Assembly (NCBI GenBank): GCA_020692205.1
Contig: JAIMKV010000022.1
Coordinates: forward strand, 1-63,210
Reading direction: 5' to 3'
Origin: Myxosarcina sp. GA_180221_E-2-1-MAG-40_15
GTDB taxonomy: Bacteria; Cyanobacteriota; Cyanobacteriia; Cyanobacteriales; Xenococcaceae
Length of the DNA stretch: 63,210 bases
Both the position numbers and the translations under genes were made by a program. Shown here in pieces: positions 1 to 8,696 of this stretch. The notes beneath the pieces are model-generated. The model was not told the DNA's origin. It saw only the letters and a program-made list of their open reading frames with translations, and did no database searches. Numbering within the stretch: position 1 is the first letter of the stretch; the number at the start of each line of letters is the position of its first letter.

Positions 1-1467
1 ATCGCCCTTCTTTAATCCCTCAATTTAGTACCTGAATTCTTACCTATAGACTTGGAAGTGTTAGTTAATCGTAAGCGAAAAGCGATCGCAAGTTCAACTC
101 AGTTATTGACTATAGAAGAAACTGAAGCTAAGTCAGCAGCTAAACAAGCAGAAAAAACTCAAATAAATCATAAATTAACTCAACTACAGCATCGATTAGA
201 GCAAGCTAATAAAAAACGCGATCGCGCTCGCCAAAAATTCAATCAAGAAGGCGGTAAAATTGCTAGCGAAAGAGAACAAATTGAAAGCAAACTTAAAGAT
301 CTTAATCTTCAACTAGCAGCGAAAAGACAAGAGTTAATTATTTTAGGGAGTGAAAGTTTACCGTTAAACTTAATTACTCCTTTATTATCCGCCGCAGCAA
401 CTCAGGCTAAGCAAGAAATTGAAATTCAACAGTTGAAACAAGCTCAAAGTGTTTTGGCAGCTAGAGATAAAAAGTTACTAGATTATTTGAATAGCATTTC
501 TTTATCAGCCGAATCAATTAGTAAAGTTAATTTTTTTATTCAGCAAGAAAATCAAGCGATCGCCAACTCAATTCAACATGAATCAGCTAGTTTTTTACAT
601 TTGACTGAAGAAGAATTACAGCAGTTAATTAGTCTTAATCAAGATGTTTTACCGCTACAAATTAAGCAAGCTCAAAATATTATCGAGCAAATAAATTGGT
701 TAACAACGGAAATAGATAATACTGAAAGTCAATTAGCGATTGCTGCTTCACCTGAAGATTATCAACAGCTATTACAAGCAGTGGAAAATACTCAACAAGA
801 GGTGAGTAACTGTAAAGCTTTATATCAAGTTGAGCAAGAAAAATATACACAATTAGCTAGAGAAATCGAACGTATCCAACAAGAATTAAATCGTAAATTA
901 AAAAACTATAGCGAAGATGCGATTGATAATATTAACGACGAACATATTATTAAATCCGCAGCAAAAGTCCAACAAACTTTAAAGATATTTAAAGAAAAAC
1001 TCAGCCTCAAAAAACTCAATAAGCTTGAAACAGAAGTTAAAGATTGTTTTCTATATCTATTACATAAATCTAATTTAATTAACCGCATTACGATTGATAG
1101 CGATCGCTTTAAACTGGCTTTATACGATACTGATGGTCAACCCTTCCCGAAACAACGCTTATCCGCAGGCGAAAAACAACTACTGGCGATCGCTTTTTTA
1201 TGGGGTTTGGCTAGGGTATCAGGACGTAATTTGCCCGTCGCTATAGATACTCCTTTAGGTAGGCTCGATTCTTCCCACCGCAAGAATTTAGTTGAGCGAT
1301 ATTTCCCTACCGCGTCTCATCAGGTAATTCTGCTTTCCACCGATACAGAAATAGGCAAGAAAGAAGTAACAACACTAAGAGAACAAGAAGCAATTGCTCA
1401 GGAATACCTGCTTGAATATAATCCTAATACACGTCAAACTACTGTAAAAAAGGGCTATTTTTGGTAG
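1..1467 (+). pseudogene. dndD: dndD-type DNA phosphorothioation ATPase, 3' part with in-frame stop
   Basis: The 471 residues after a TTG at 52 match the coiled-coil and C-terminal part of DndD, the SMC/Rad50-like ATPase of the Dnd DNA sulfur-modification system. The middle is Gln/Lys/Glu-rich coiled coil. The C-terminus has an ABC signature (LSAGEKQ) and Walker B plus D-loop (VAIDTPLGRLD). Known DndD proteins are about 650-700 residues, with the Walker A P-loop near the N-terminus; that part is not in the window. Reading back in the same frame meets TAA at 13-15. The codons on either side (IALL, then SLNLVPEFLPIDLEVLVNRK) resemble a continuous stretch of the family, so I read this as a gene broken by a stop and cut by the window edge. 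The other two frames also stop within the first 35 bases. No ribosome binding site precedes the TTG, and no dndE follows. A truncated but expressed protein from 52 is the alternative. Confidence 0.7.
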
Positions 1468-1948
1468 TTTTTGTGATCTGTGTGTTGGTTTTAATCCGAT
1501 TAATCTCTTCTCAAAAAATTATTTTGATGGAGGATAAAACTTTGAAGCGCAACTATTTATCTTAGGGTCAGGCTGGCATTGCACACACTTTCCCATTATA
1601 AATATAATATCATGTCAAGTACTGTTTTTAGCAGCGCAGTAATTTTTTTTCTATTCTGAAATTAAATTCAAATTAAGAGCAGGAAAATAACGGCGGCAAT
1701 TTTAAGAGTATAGAGATCGCCATCTAAGCAATAATGATAGTGACAACATAGCTTTTAAATCGCCAAACTTTAGGTACTTGCCAATTTCTCCAGGACAGTA
1801 TTTCCAACAAGGAATAAGCGCGATCGCCTGATTGTTAAGTTAGTCTTTCCTCTTCTGTCTAAGTTCTAGGTATCTGAAATATCGAACCTTAAAGCAAGCT
1901 CAATGGCTGATAGATACAATAGTAAAGCTTCTTTCGATATAGATATAG
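1468..1948. other. Intergenic region, no gene seen
   Basis: About 480 AT-rich bases between the dndD remnant and the M16-like gene. I looked for a small dndE-like gene and found only a 12-codon reading frame near 1527. No convincing hairpin or repeat is visible. The promoter of the downstream gene is presumably here. Confidence 0.4.
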
Positions 1949-3409
1949 ATGAGTAGAAAAATATTTTCTTGGTTAAGTTTAGCCTTATTTACAGTCTTAT
2001 TATCATTTACGGTTCGGCTAACTGCGGTAGCTGATACTCCTAAACATTATACAGAGTTAGACTTTGAGCCTCTCCCAGAAATTCAGCTACCTGAGTATGA
2101 AAGGTACGAATTAGATAACGGCATGGTGGTATATCTTTTAGAAGATCGAGATTTACCATTGATTAGCGGTACGGCAATAATTCGCACTGGCTCGCGTTAT
2201 GAACCTGCCAACCAAGTTGGTTTAGCTCAGCTAACTGGAACACTGATGCGTAGTGGCGGAACTGAAAATCATCCCGCAGACAAGTTGAATTCAATTTTGG
2301 AACAAAAAGCCGCAAGCGTGGAAACCAGTATTGATAATACTTCTGGTAATGCAACCTTTAATACTCTCACCGAAGACTTAGAGCCAGTATTTGCTTTATT
2401 TACCGAAGTGCTGCGCCAGCCAGTCTTTGCTCCCGAAAAATTAGCGATCGCCCTTCAGCAGCAGCAGGGAACAATTGCTCGTCGTAATGACGATCCTAAC
2501 GAGATTGCCAATCGTGAATTTAATAAAGTTCTTTACGGTGAAACGAGTCCCTATGCTCGGACGATTGAATACAACACCTTAGATAACATTTCTCGTCAAG
2601 ACATGACTGACTTTTATCAAACCTATGTTCGTCCTGAAAACATAATTTTAGGCATCGTCGGTGATTTTGATTCCGATACCATGATTGAGCGAGTGCAGGA
2701 TGCTTTAGGAGATTGGCAAGCAGATACTTCTCTACCAGCTTTAGAACCACCGACAGCGAGTCAAAAATACGCTCAAGGAATCTTTGCCATTGATCGTCCC
2801 CAGCAAACTCAAAGCAACATCCTTTTGGGTCATATTGGTGGTCGGTTTGATCATCCTGATTACCCAACCCTTAGTGTCCTTAACGGCGTTTTAAACGGTT
2901 TTGGTGGACGTTTATTTAACGAAGTGCGATCGCGCCAGGGTCTAGCATATAGCGTATATGGCTCTTGGAGTCCTAGCTATGACTATGATGGGATGTTTAT
3001 CGCTGGAGGACAAACTCAAACCGATAATACCGTTCCTTTTATTCAATCGATTATTAACGAAATTCAAAAATTGCGTACTCAACTCGTTTCTGAGCAAGAG
3101 TTAGCCAATGCCAAAGAATCAATTCTCAACTCATTTGTATTTAACTTCCAAAACCCCAGTCAAACTCTATCTCGACTGATGCGGTATGAATACTTTGACT
3201 ATCCTGAAGATTTTATCTTTGAATATCAAGAGCAAGTCCAAAACACAACTAGAGAAGATATTTTAAATGTTGCTCAAGAATATCTACAGCCAGATCGCTT
3301 AGTTACTCTAGTTGTGGGCAACGTTCAGACAATGAAACCTCCTCTAAGCAGCCTGGAACAAGAAATAAATCTGGTTGATGTTTCTATTCCCGAACCAGGA
3401 AGAGGTTAA
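1949..3409 (+). CDS. M16 family peptidase-like protein, exported, zinc motif lost
   Basis: A 486-residue protein with an N-terminal signal peptide (hydrophobic residues 5-28, ending near VADTP) and the two-lobed M16B fold related to mitochondrial processing peptidase and PqqL. Where active subunits carry the inverted zinc motif HxxEH (GLAHLLEH), this protein reads GLAQLTGTLM near residues 91-100, so it cannot bind catalytic zinc in the usual way. The C-terminal lobe keeps the R/Y substrate-binding signature (EVRSRQGLAYSVYG, about residue 330). That pattern is typical of the non-catalytic partner in two-subunit M16B enzymes. The catalytic partner, often the adjacent gene, is not present. The ATG at 1949 starts directly before the signal peptide. 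Likely periplasmic. It converges on the mscS-like gene with only 11 bases between the stops. Confidence 0.85.
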   Translation: MSRKIFSWLSLALFTVLLSFTVRLTAVADTPKHYTELDFEPLPEIQLPEYERYELDNGMVVYLLEDRDLPLISGTAIIRTGSRYEPANQVGLAQLTGTLMRSGGTENHPADKLNSILEQKAASVETSIDNTSGNATFNTLTEDLEPVFALFTEVLRQPVFAPEKLAIALQQQQGTIARRNDDPNEIANREFNKVLYGETSPYARTIEYNTLDNISRQDMTDFYQTYVRPENIILGIVGDFDSDTMIERVQDALGDWQADTSLPALEPPTASQKYAQGIFAIDRPQQTQSNILLGHIGGRFDHPDYPTLSVLNGVLNGFGGRLFNEVRSRQGLAYSVYGSWSPSYDYDGMFIAGGQTQTDNTVPFIQSIINEIQKLRTQLVSEQELANAKESILNSFVFNFQNPSQTLSRLMRYEYFDYPEDFIFEYQEQVQNTTREDILNVAQEYLQPDRLVTLVVGNVQTMKPPLSSLEQEINLVDVSIPEPGRG

Positions 3410-3420
3410 TTAGCCTGATT

Positions 3421-4320
3421 TTAAGCAGATTTATTTGAGTTACTTTGTTCTAGATCAGCAGGAAAATAATCCTGATATTTTTCTTGGTCGTAGTAGTAAA
3501 GAGTACGGATGGGGTAAGGAATACTAATATCTGCACCATCCAAAGCTTTTTTAATCGCAATCATAGCTTTGGTTTGCACATCACGTATCTGTTTTTGCGA
3601 TGAATCACTCCAATAGCGAACTACAAAATCAATTGAACTATCGCCAAAGTTTACTAAATCAATTTCTGGAACTGGTTCTGCCATTACTCCAGAAACGCTG
3701 GCAATAGTTTGTGCTAAAAGTTGCTTAGCTTGTGGTAGTGGAGTGTTGTAATCTACACCTACACCCAGATCGGTTCGGCGATAGTCATAAGCGGTAACTA
3801 CTTTTACAGCATTGGTAAAGACAGCAGCATTAGGTAACAATACTCTCTCTCCTCTATAGGTGCGAATTTTAGTCGTACGAATGCTGATATTTTCCACCTT
3901 ACCCTCATAGTCACCAATTACCACTTCATCGCCAATGCGAAATGGCTCTTCTGCGAGTAAAATAATTCCCGCTAAAAAGTTTTTAAATATATCTTGGAAC
4001 GCAAAACCAATTGCTACAGAACCGATACCCAGAGTAGCAATGATATCTCCCAGTTCAAACCCAGGAAACGCTAAAACACAGGCCAGCAGAATCCCAATTG
4101 TCCAGACACCAATTCGACAAACTTTTGTTAGTAGTAGTTTTAAGGATCTGCTCTTAATAGTGCGCTTGCCTGTTTCATCAGCAATTTTTAGCACTATCTG
4201 TGTGGCATACCTAGTTAAGAACAGTACGACTATAGCAGACAGCAAACTGGGAAGTGCTTTTATTGATTGACCAAGCAATTCCAACAGTACTTCGACGATA
4301 GTGTTGATAATTTCATTCAT
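3421..4320 (-). CDS. MscS family mechanosensitive channel
   Basis: A 299-residue small-conductance mechanosensitive channel. Three transmembrane segments lie at about residues 15-40, 65-90 and 93-125; the third is the Gly/Ala-rich pore helix (TLGIGSVAIGFAFQD) running into the family signature IFKNFLAGIILLAEEPFRIGD. The beta-domain follows (VVIGDYEGKVENIS, RGERVLLPNAAVF), then the alpha/beta vestibule domain. The length is near that of E. coli MscS (286). It would release osmolytes on hypo-osmotic shock from the inner membrane. ATG start at 4320. No operon partner; it is convergent with the M16-like gene. Confidence 0.93.
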   Translation of the reverse strand: MNEIINTIVEVLLELLGQSIKALPSLLSAIVVLFLTRYATQIVLKIADETGKRTIKSRSLKLLLTKVCRIGVWTIGILLACVLAFPGFELGDIIATLGIGSVAIGFAFQDIFKNFLAGIILLAEEPFRIGDEVVIGDYEGKVENISIRTTKIRTYRGERVLLPNAAVFTNAVKVVTAYDYRRTDLGVGVDYNTPLPQAKQLLAQTIASVSGVMAEPVPEIDLVNFGDSSIDFVVRYWSDSSQKQIRDVQTKAMIAIKKALDGADISIPYPIRTLYYYDQEKYQDYFPADLEQSNSNKSA

Positions 4321-4726
4321 AGTTTATTAGCGAATGGTGAATTCAAATATATGTTTTAACATTCTTATTCACCAATAATGCAGCCTGTAAGTACTAAAAA
4401 TTGACCCGATCTTCCAGTAGCTATTTTGTTTTTGTAGTTTAGTATATTTCCTTAACTGAAATTAACTAGACAATAATCCTGAAAATCTTGGATCTCAGCT
4501 TGTAAGATATAAAGAAGATAGTTAATCACGAATGTGCTTTGAACCAATATCCTTGCCACAACTAGTTTTTAAGCGTTTTATGAGTAAATTTACAGATTAT
4601 TTATACAAATACTCCAATAATTACTTAAACTTTATACCAGGCCCTCATATTCACGGATATACTTGGATTAAATAACCAAAACAAACGCAGTTATTCTGTC
4701 ATATTAGTCAACATATCAGTAAATTC
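4321..4726. other. Divergent intergenic region, no gene seen
   Basis: About 400 bases between the starts of the mscS-like gene (minus) and the small coiled-coil gene (plus), so it should hold both promoters. No coding frame of note and no strong inverted repeat was recognised. Confidence 0.4.
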
Positions 4727-5002
4727 ATGGAAGATATTAATAACTACATCGCATCTATTCAGCAAGAGATTGTTGCTGAAGAAAAAACAGTAAAGGTTGC
4801 AAGATTAATTATTCTATTAATTAAAATTGAAAAAGAATTAGCCACTGTCAAAGAAACTTTAGCCAAGCTACAAAAACACCAGCAAAAATACAACCAAGAT
4901 TCTCAGCTATCAGGACAGATAGAGCAAAAAATTGCTACCGTTAATCGCCTCTCGGCTAAGATAAGTAAAGCAAGACTAAATTTGAACTACTACTTTATTT
5001 AG
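4727..5002 (+). CDS. Small coiled-coil protein of unknown function
   Basis: A 91-residue protein from an ATG at 4727. Nearly the whole length is predicted helix with heptad-like spacing of Ile/Leu/Val and many Lys, Glu and Gln residues. No signal peptide, membrane segment, cysteine pair or catalytic motif is visible. I do not recognise the family. Codon use resembles the neighbours. It stands alone between two sizeable non-coding regions, so context gives no functional hint. A chance open frame is possible but the composition argues for a real gene. Confidence 0.55.
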   Translation: MEDINNYIASIQQEIVAEEKTVKVARLIILLIKIEKELATVKETLAKLQKHQQKYNQDSQLSGQIEQKIATVNRLSAKISKARLNLNYYFI

Positions 5003-5080
5003 GGTTTAGACTTGAGCTGAATTTAATTAGCAATTAAATTTTGATTGGTAATTAGACTTAGCAAATTGCTTAATACACTG

Positions 5081-5133
5081 TTAGTCAGCTAAAAGGCTAG
5101 TTGATTAAATTATTTTAGGTATTAGTCAGCTAA
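5081..5133. repeat. Two copies of near-palindromic 12-mer TTAGTCAGCTAA
   Basis: Exact copies at 5081-5092 and 5122-5133, start to start 41 bases (close to four helical turns). Each copy is nearly self-complementary. Function unknown. Confidence 0.6.
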
Positions 5134-5237
5134 TGTGCGTATTATTAATACTCTTATCAAATGTTATAAACAGCATGACTTGTTAAACATAATCCAAAAA
5201 TCATAATTTAGAGCAGATAACTTAGCGTATTTGTTTG

Positions 5238-5260
5238 GGGTTGGTGATACCAACCCTTTG
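5238..5260 (+). terminator. Hairpin, possible terminator
   Basis: GGGTTGGT (5238-5245), loop GAT, ACCAACCC (5249-5256), followed by TTTGTTATTT. An 8-bp perfect GC-rich stem with a weak T-tract, downstream of the small coiled-coil gene on the plus strand. Confidence 0.5.
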
Positions 5261-5438
5261 TTATTTAGGAGCGACTAGATCCTAGATCGAAGTGTTAATT
5301 ATGAGGTTGAACTAGAAGAACATTTGGTGTTCCAGGCAAAATAATGGCTTGCCAACGCATACTAAAATATAAAATAAAAGAGCAAGAAACAAGATTGTGC
5401 TGCTTGCCTAAAACTCAGTCAGACTAGACAGTTAGCTA

Positions 5439-8400
5439 TTAATTCATTCTGCATCCCAATTGTATCATCGAATTAATTATTGCAGCAGAATCAGCAATAG
5501 CTAGGAGAGATTGACGGTAAGTATCGCAGGCTTCATTGTATTGACCATTTATGGTATGAATCAACCCTTTTTGGCTCCAAAGACGAGGATTTTGCGGCTC
5601 GAGTTCAATAGCGCGATTAATGGCAGATAAAGCCTGTTGATTTTGAGCGATCGCAGATAAGGCTTCTGCTAACCCCTGCCAGGTACTAGCATCATAGGTC
5701 GTCAGGTTGCTAGCTTTAGAGAGAGATTCAACAGCTTGAGGATATCTTGTTTGTTGATTTAAAGCCAATCCCCGATCGCGCCACAAAGGAGCATAATTAG
5801 GATACATTTCAATGGCTCGGTCATAAAGAGCGATCGCCTCGGTCAGATTGCCTTGATTTTGATGCACAGAGCCTTTAGCCTGTAAAGCCATATAGGACTG
5901 AGGACGAATTTGCAAGGCTTTATCTAAGGCTTTTAAAGCTGTTTGAGCTTGATCTAACTGAGTCAAAGTTTTGCCTTTGGCTAACCAAGCTTCATACAGG
6001 TTTGGCTTGAGCTTAATTGCCTGATCATAAGAATCAAGTGCTTTCTGATACATCCCGGCCGCGGCGAAAAAATCTCCTTGAGCTAGCCAATTTTGCTCAT
6101 TCTGAGGTTGTTCTTGCAGCAGTTTAATATAATTATTATTAACTTCTCGTTGAACTCGCTCTGCCTCTTGGGGACGATTTAAAGCTTTTAACACGAGCAA
6201 TTTGTTCTGCCAAAGTTTCCAACTTGAAGGTTCAATTGTCTGAACTTGGTTAAAGATAGTCAGAGCGTTATGATATTGTCCTAACTGTAGTAAATTCTGA
6301 GCGCGATCGCTCAAAAATTGGGCATTAAGTTCATCTATTTCCAAAGCAGTCTCCTGCATTGTTAAAGCAGTCTGGTACTGCTGAAGTTGATACAAAGCTC
6401 TCCCTTTGAGATTATAAAGCGAGCTATCCTTTGGTTCTAACTCTAAAGCGCGATTATAAGCAGCGATCGCCTCAGTAAATCTTTCTAAGCGATATAAAGT
6501 ATTGCCTTGTTTTTGCCAAATTTCAGCATTGTTTGAATTTAGCTGTCCTGCCTCAACATATGCTTCCAAAGCTTGGGGATAACGTGCTAAAAGCGACAAA
6601 GCATCTCCTCTACCAGACCAGGCTAGCCAATGAGGTTTTAAATTAATTGCCTTGATAAAGGCATTAAGAGCAGATTGAGGTTGCTCTGGCAGTAATTTTT
6701 TACCCTGATACCAATAATAAATTGGTCTAGCTGTCGGAAAAGCAAACTCTATGCTGCCTAATAAACAGCCAATACCTAACAAACCGATTAAGATCGGCAG
6801 TGTGGTTATTTTGGTAGCAAATCTTCTTTTCTTGGGTTGAAATTGCGCTGGTTGCCGACGACTCCAAGGATTATAACTGTTAACTTTTTGCAGATCGTGG
6901 AGAATCTTCTCGGCAGACTGATAACGCTGTCCTAAATCTAGCTGAACCATCTTGTCGATGATTTTAATCAAACGGCGATCTAAATCAATATTTTGGCTCC
7001 ACATCAGCTTTCCTGTCTGTTCGTTTCGACTAAAAGTGACTGGTTTGGCTTTAGTCAAAGCTTCAATTATCGTCATTCCCAGAGCATAAAGATCGCTGCT
7101 AATAGTAGGTCTACCAGCAATTTGTTCAGGAGACCAATAGTTTTGTTTATCTTGATTCTGGCTCTGATTCGTAGTATCAGGCAAAGCCTTAATATCAGTT
7201 AAAATACCAAAGTCGGTTAAGATTATTTGCCCATCTTGGTCACGGATGATCAAATTAGCAGGCTTAATATTGCGATGAATAATCCGATTTTGATGAATAA
7301 ATCTCAAAACAGACAAAGCACTGGTTAAAATTTGAACTATTTGGCAAGTAGCTAGATTCTGCTGCGCTATTTTTTGGGCTAAATTATCACCCCGAATATA
7401 TGCTTGAACTAGATAAAATTCGTCATTTTCGGCAAAATGATCCCATAATTGCGGAATTTGCTCATGATGTCCCAATCTCTCTAAGACTGATAGTTCTTCA
7501 GCAAAATGCTGTTCAATTTTAACTTTGCCGCCATCATCTGCTGGTGGTAGTTCAATTTGCTTAATTAGACAGGGAGATTGATATCGACGATGCAGATTAT
7601 CAGCTAGATAAGTTTCAATTTCCCCGTCTCCACCTAAATAACGAGTAATTGAATAACGTCCCCCTACTACTTGTCTAATTTTAAGTAATGGTCGTAAATC
7701 ATACAGCACTTCCAAAGCAGAGCCATAGCGTTGTTCTACGACTGGAGACATCATCTTGACTAAAATTGCCTCTAATTTAGGACTGATCTGACACTGCTCT
7801 TGCCAGTTTAGATTGGTTTGTTCTAGTTCCTGTGGCGATCGCCCTGTCAAAGCATAGATAGCAGTTCGAGCCAAGGCATAAATATCACTATTAAAGTGAT
7901 ATTTGCCTGCTTTTTGTTCTGGCGCTATGTAAGATCCGTCACCCAAAGAACGAGGAAAAATTCGCTCACCTTTGAGATTTATTTCCGTTGATTCAATCTC
8001 TCGAATAGCACCAAAATCAATCAAAACAAACGTATTATCTCGCTTGCGCCTAATCAAGTGAATTGGTTGAACATCGCGATGAATCACATTCGTTTTGTGA
8101 ATAAAATCGAGGATTCTTAGAACATCTTGAATTAAGTAGATTACATCTGCTTCATCAAATAGTTTACGAACAACTTCCTGCTCTAAATTATCTCCATCAA
8201 TATATTCACGAACCAAATAAAATTGTTTATTTTCCTCGAAGTAATTGTGAAACTGGGGGATTTGAGGATGATCTCCTAGTCTTTCTAATACGGCTACTTC
8301 CTGGCGTAAATGCTGCTGAATCATCTGCCAATTTGCCTCATGATCACAGTTAGGAATCAATTGCTGGACCACGCATCTAGCATCGACCTTAGCCTGCAAA

Positions 8401-8555
8401 TCTTTTGCCAGATAGGTTTTTCCTGCTTCTTCCCTACCTAACTTCTGAATAATCTGATAGCGATCGCCAACGATTGAGCCAGGAACGTGCATTATTTTTT
8501 GGGAGTTAGTAACTTGGGGGATAGAATTAAATGCATCCCGCTTAGAAGTAGGCAT
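5439..8555 (-). CDS. Tandem kinase-like (probable pseudokinase) membrane protein with C-terminal TPR array
   Basis: A 1038-residue protein; ATG at 8555 is preferred over a TTG two codons earlier. Two Hanks-type kinase domains lie at about residues 30-290 and 300-560. A transmembrane helix follows at 583-605, then some ten or eleven TPR repeats from 625 to the end. Domain 1 lacks the ATP-anchoring lysine (CVVQQL, Gln64) and has HRDVQPIH, so the catalytic-loop Lys and metal-binding Asn are Gln163 and His166; the catalytic Asp161 and DFG remain. Domain 2 has the lysine (LIKQI, Lys332), Lys431 and DFG, but HRN replaces HRD (Asn429; codon AAT at 7271-7269). Both glycine loops are degenerate (GREEAG, GGDGEI). 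Neither domain has a full canonical set, so scaffold function or weak or cooperative catalysis is inferred. Kinase part cytoplasmic; TPR probably on the other side of the membrane. Confidence 0.9.
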   Translation of the reverse strand: MPTSKRDAFNSIPQVTNSQKIMHVPGSIVGDRYQIIQKLGREEAGKTYLAKDLQAKVDARCVVQQLIPNCDHEANWQMIQQHLRQEVAVLERLGDHPQIPQFHNYFEENKQFYLVREYIDGDNLEQEVVRKLFDEADVIYLIQDVLRILDFIHKTNVIHRDVQPIHLIRRKRDNTFVLIDFGAIREIESTEINLKGERIFPRSLGDGSYIAPEQKAGKYHFNSDIYALARTAIYALTGRSPQELEQTNLNWQEQCQISPKLEAILVKMMSPVVEQRYGSALEVLYDLRPLLKIRQVVGGRYSITRYLGGDGEIETYLADNLHRRYQSPCLIKQIELPPADDGGKVKIEQHFAEELSVLERLGHHEQIPQLWDHFAENDEFYLVQAYIRGDNLAQKIAQQNLATCQIVQILTSALSVLRFIHQNRIIHRNIKPANLIIRDQDGQIILTDFGILTDIKALPDTTNQSQNQDKQNYWSPEQIAGRPTISSDLYALGMTIIEALTKAKPVTFSRNEQTGKLMWSQNIDLDRRLIKIIDKMVQLDLGQRYQSAEKILHDLQKVNSYNPWSRRQPAQFQPKKRRFATKITTLPILIGLLGIGCLLGSIEFAFPTARPIYYWYQGKKLLPEQPQSALNAFIKAINLKPHWLAWSGRGDALSLLARYPQALEAYVEAGQLNSNNAEIWQKQGNTLYRLERFTEAIAAYNRALELEPKDSSLYNLKGRALYQLQQYQTALTMQETALEIDELNAQFLSDRAQNLLQLGQYHNALTIFNQVQTIEPSSWKLWQNKLLVLKALNRPQEAERVQREVNNNYIKLLQEQPQNEQNWLAQGDFFAAAGMYQKALDSYDQAIKLKPNLYEAWLAKGKTLTQLDQAQTALKALDKALQIRPQSYMALQAKGSVHQNQGNLTEAIALYDRAIEMYPNYAPLWRDRGLALNQQTRYPQAVESLSKASNLTTYDASTWQGLAEALSAIAQNQQALSAINRAIELEPQNPRLWSQKGLIHTINGQYNEACDTYRQSLLAIADSAAIINSMIQLGCRMN

Positions 8556-8696
8556 AATCAATCTTGATTAAAAAACAAACTAGCAATTTTGGGCAAAATT
8601 TATGATTTTATAGTTTGATCTCACATAAATATAAAACTAGCCTCTACAAAAATAAGGTATCCAATCAATTTGAATGACTTATTGTACGATCGTTTT

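Larger units (their letters stand above)
5003..5438. other. Intergenic region between convergent genes
   Basis: No gene seen. It contains a terminator-like hairpin (5238-5260) and two exact copies of the 12-mer TTAGTCAGCTAA (5081-5092 and 5122-5133), listed separately. Confidence 0.5.

Noticed and set aside
2520-2867. 115-codon minus-strand frame inside the M16-like gene
   Set aside because: Cys- and Asp-rich low-quality translation, fully covered by a recognised gene on the other strand.
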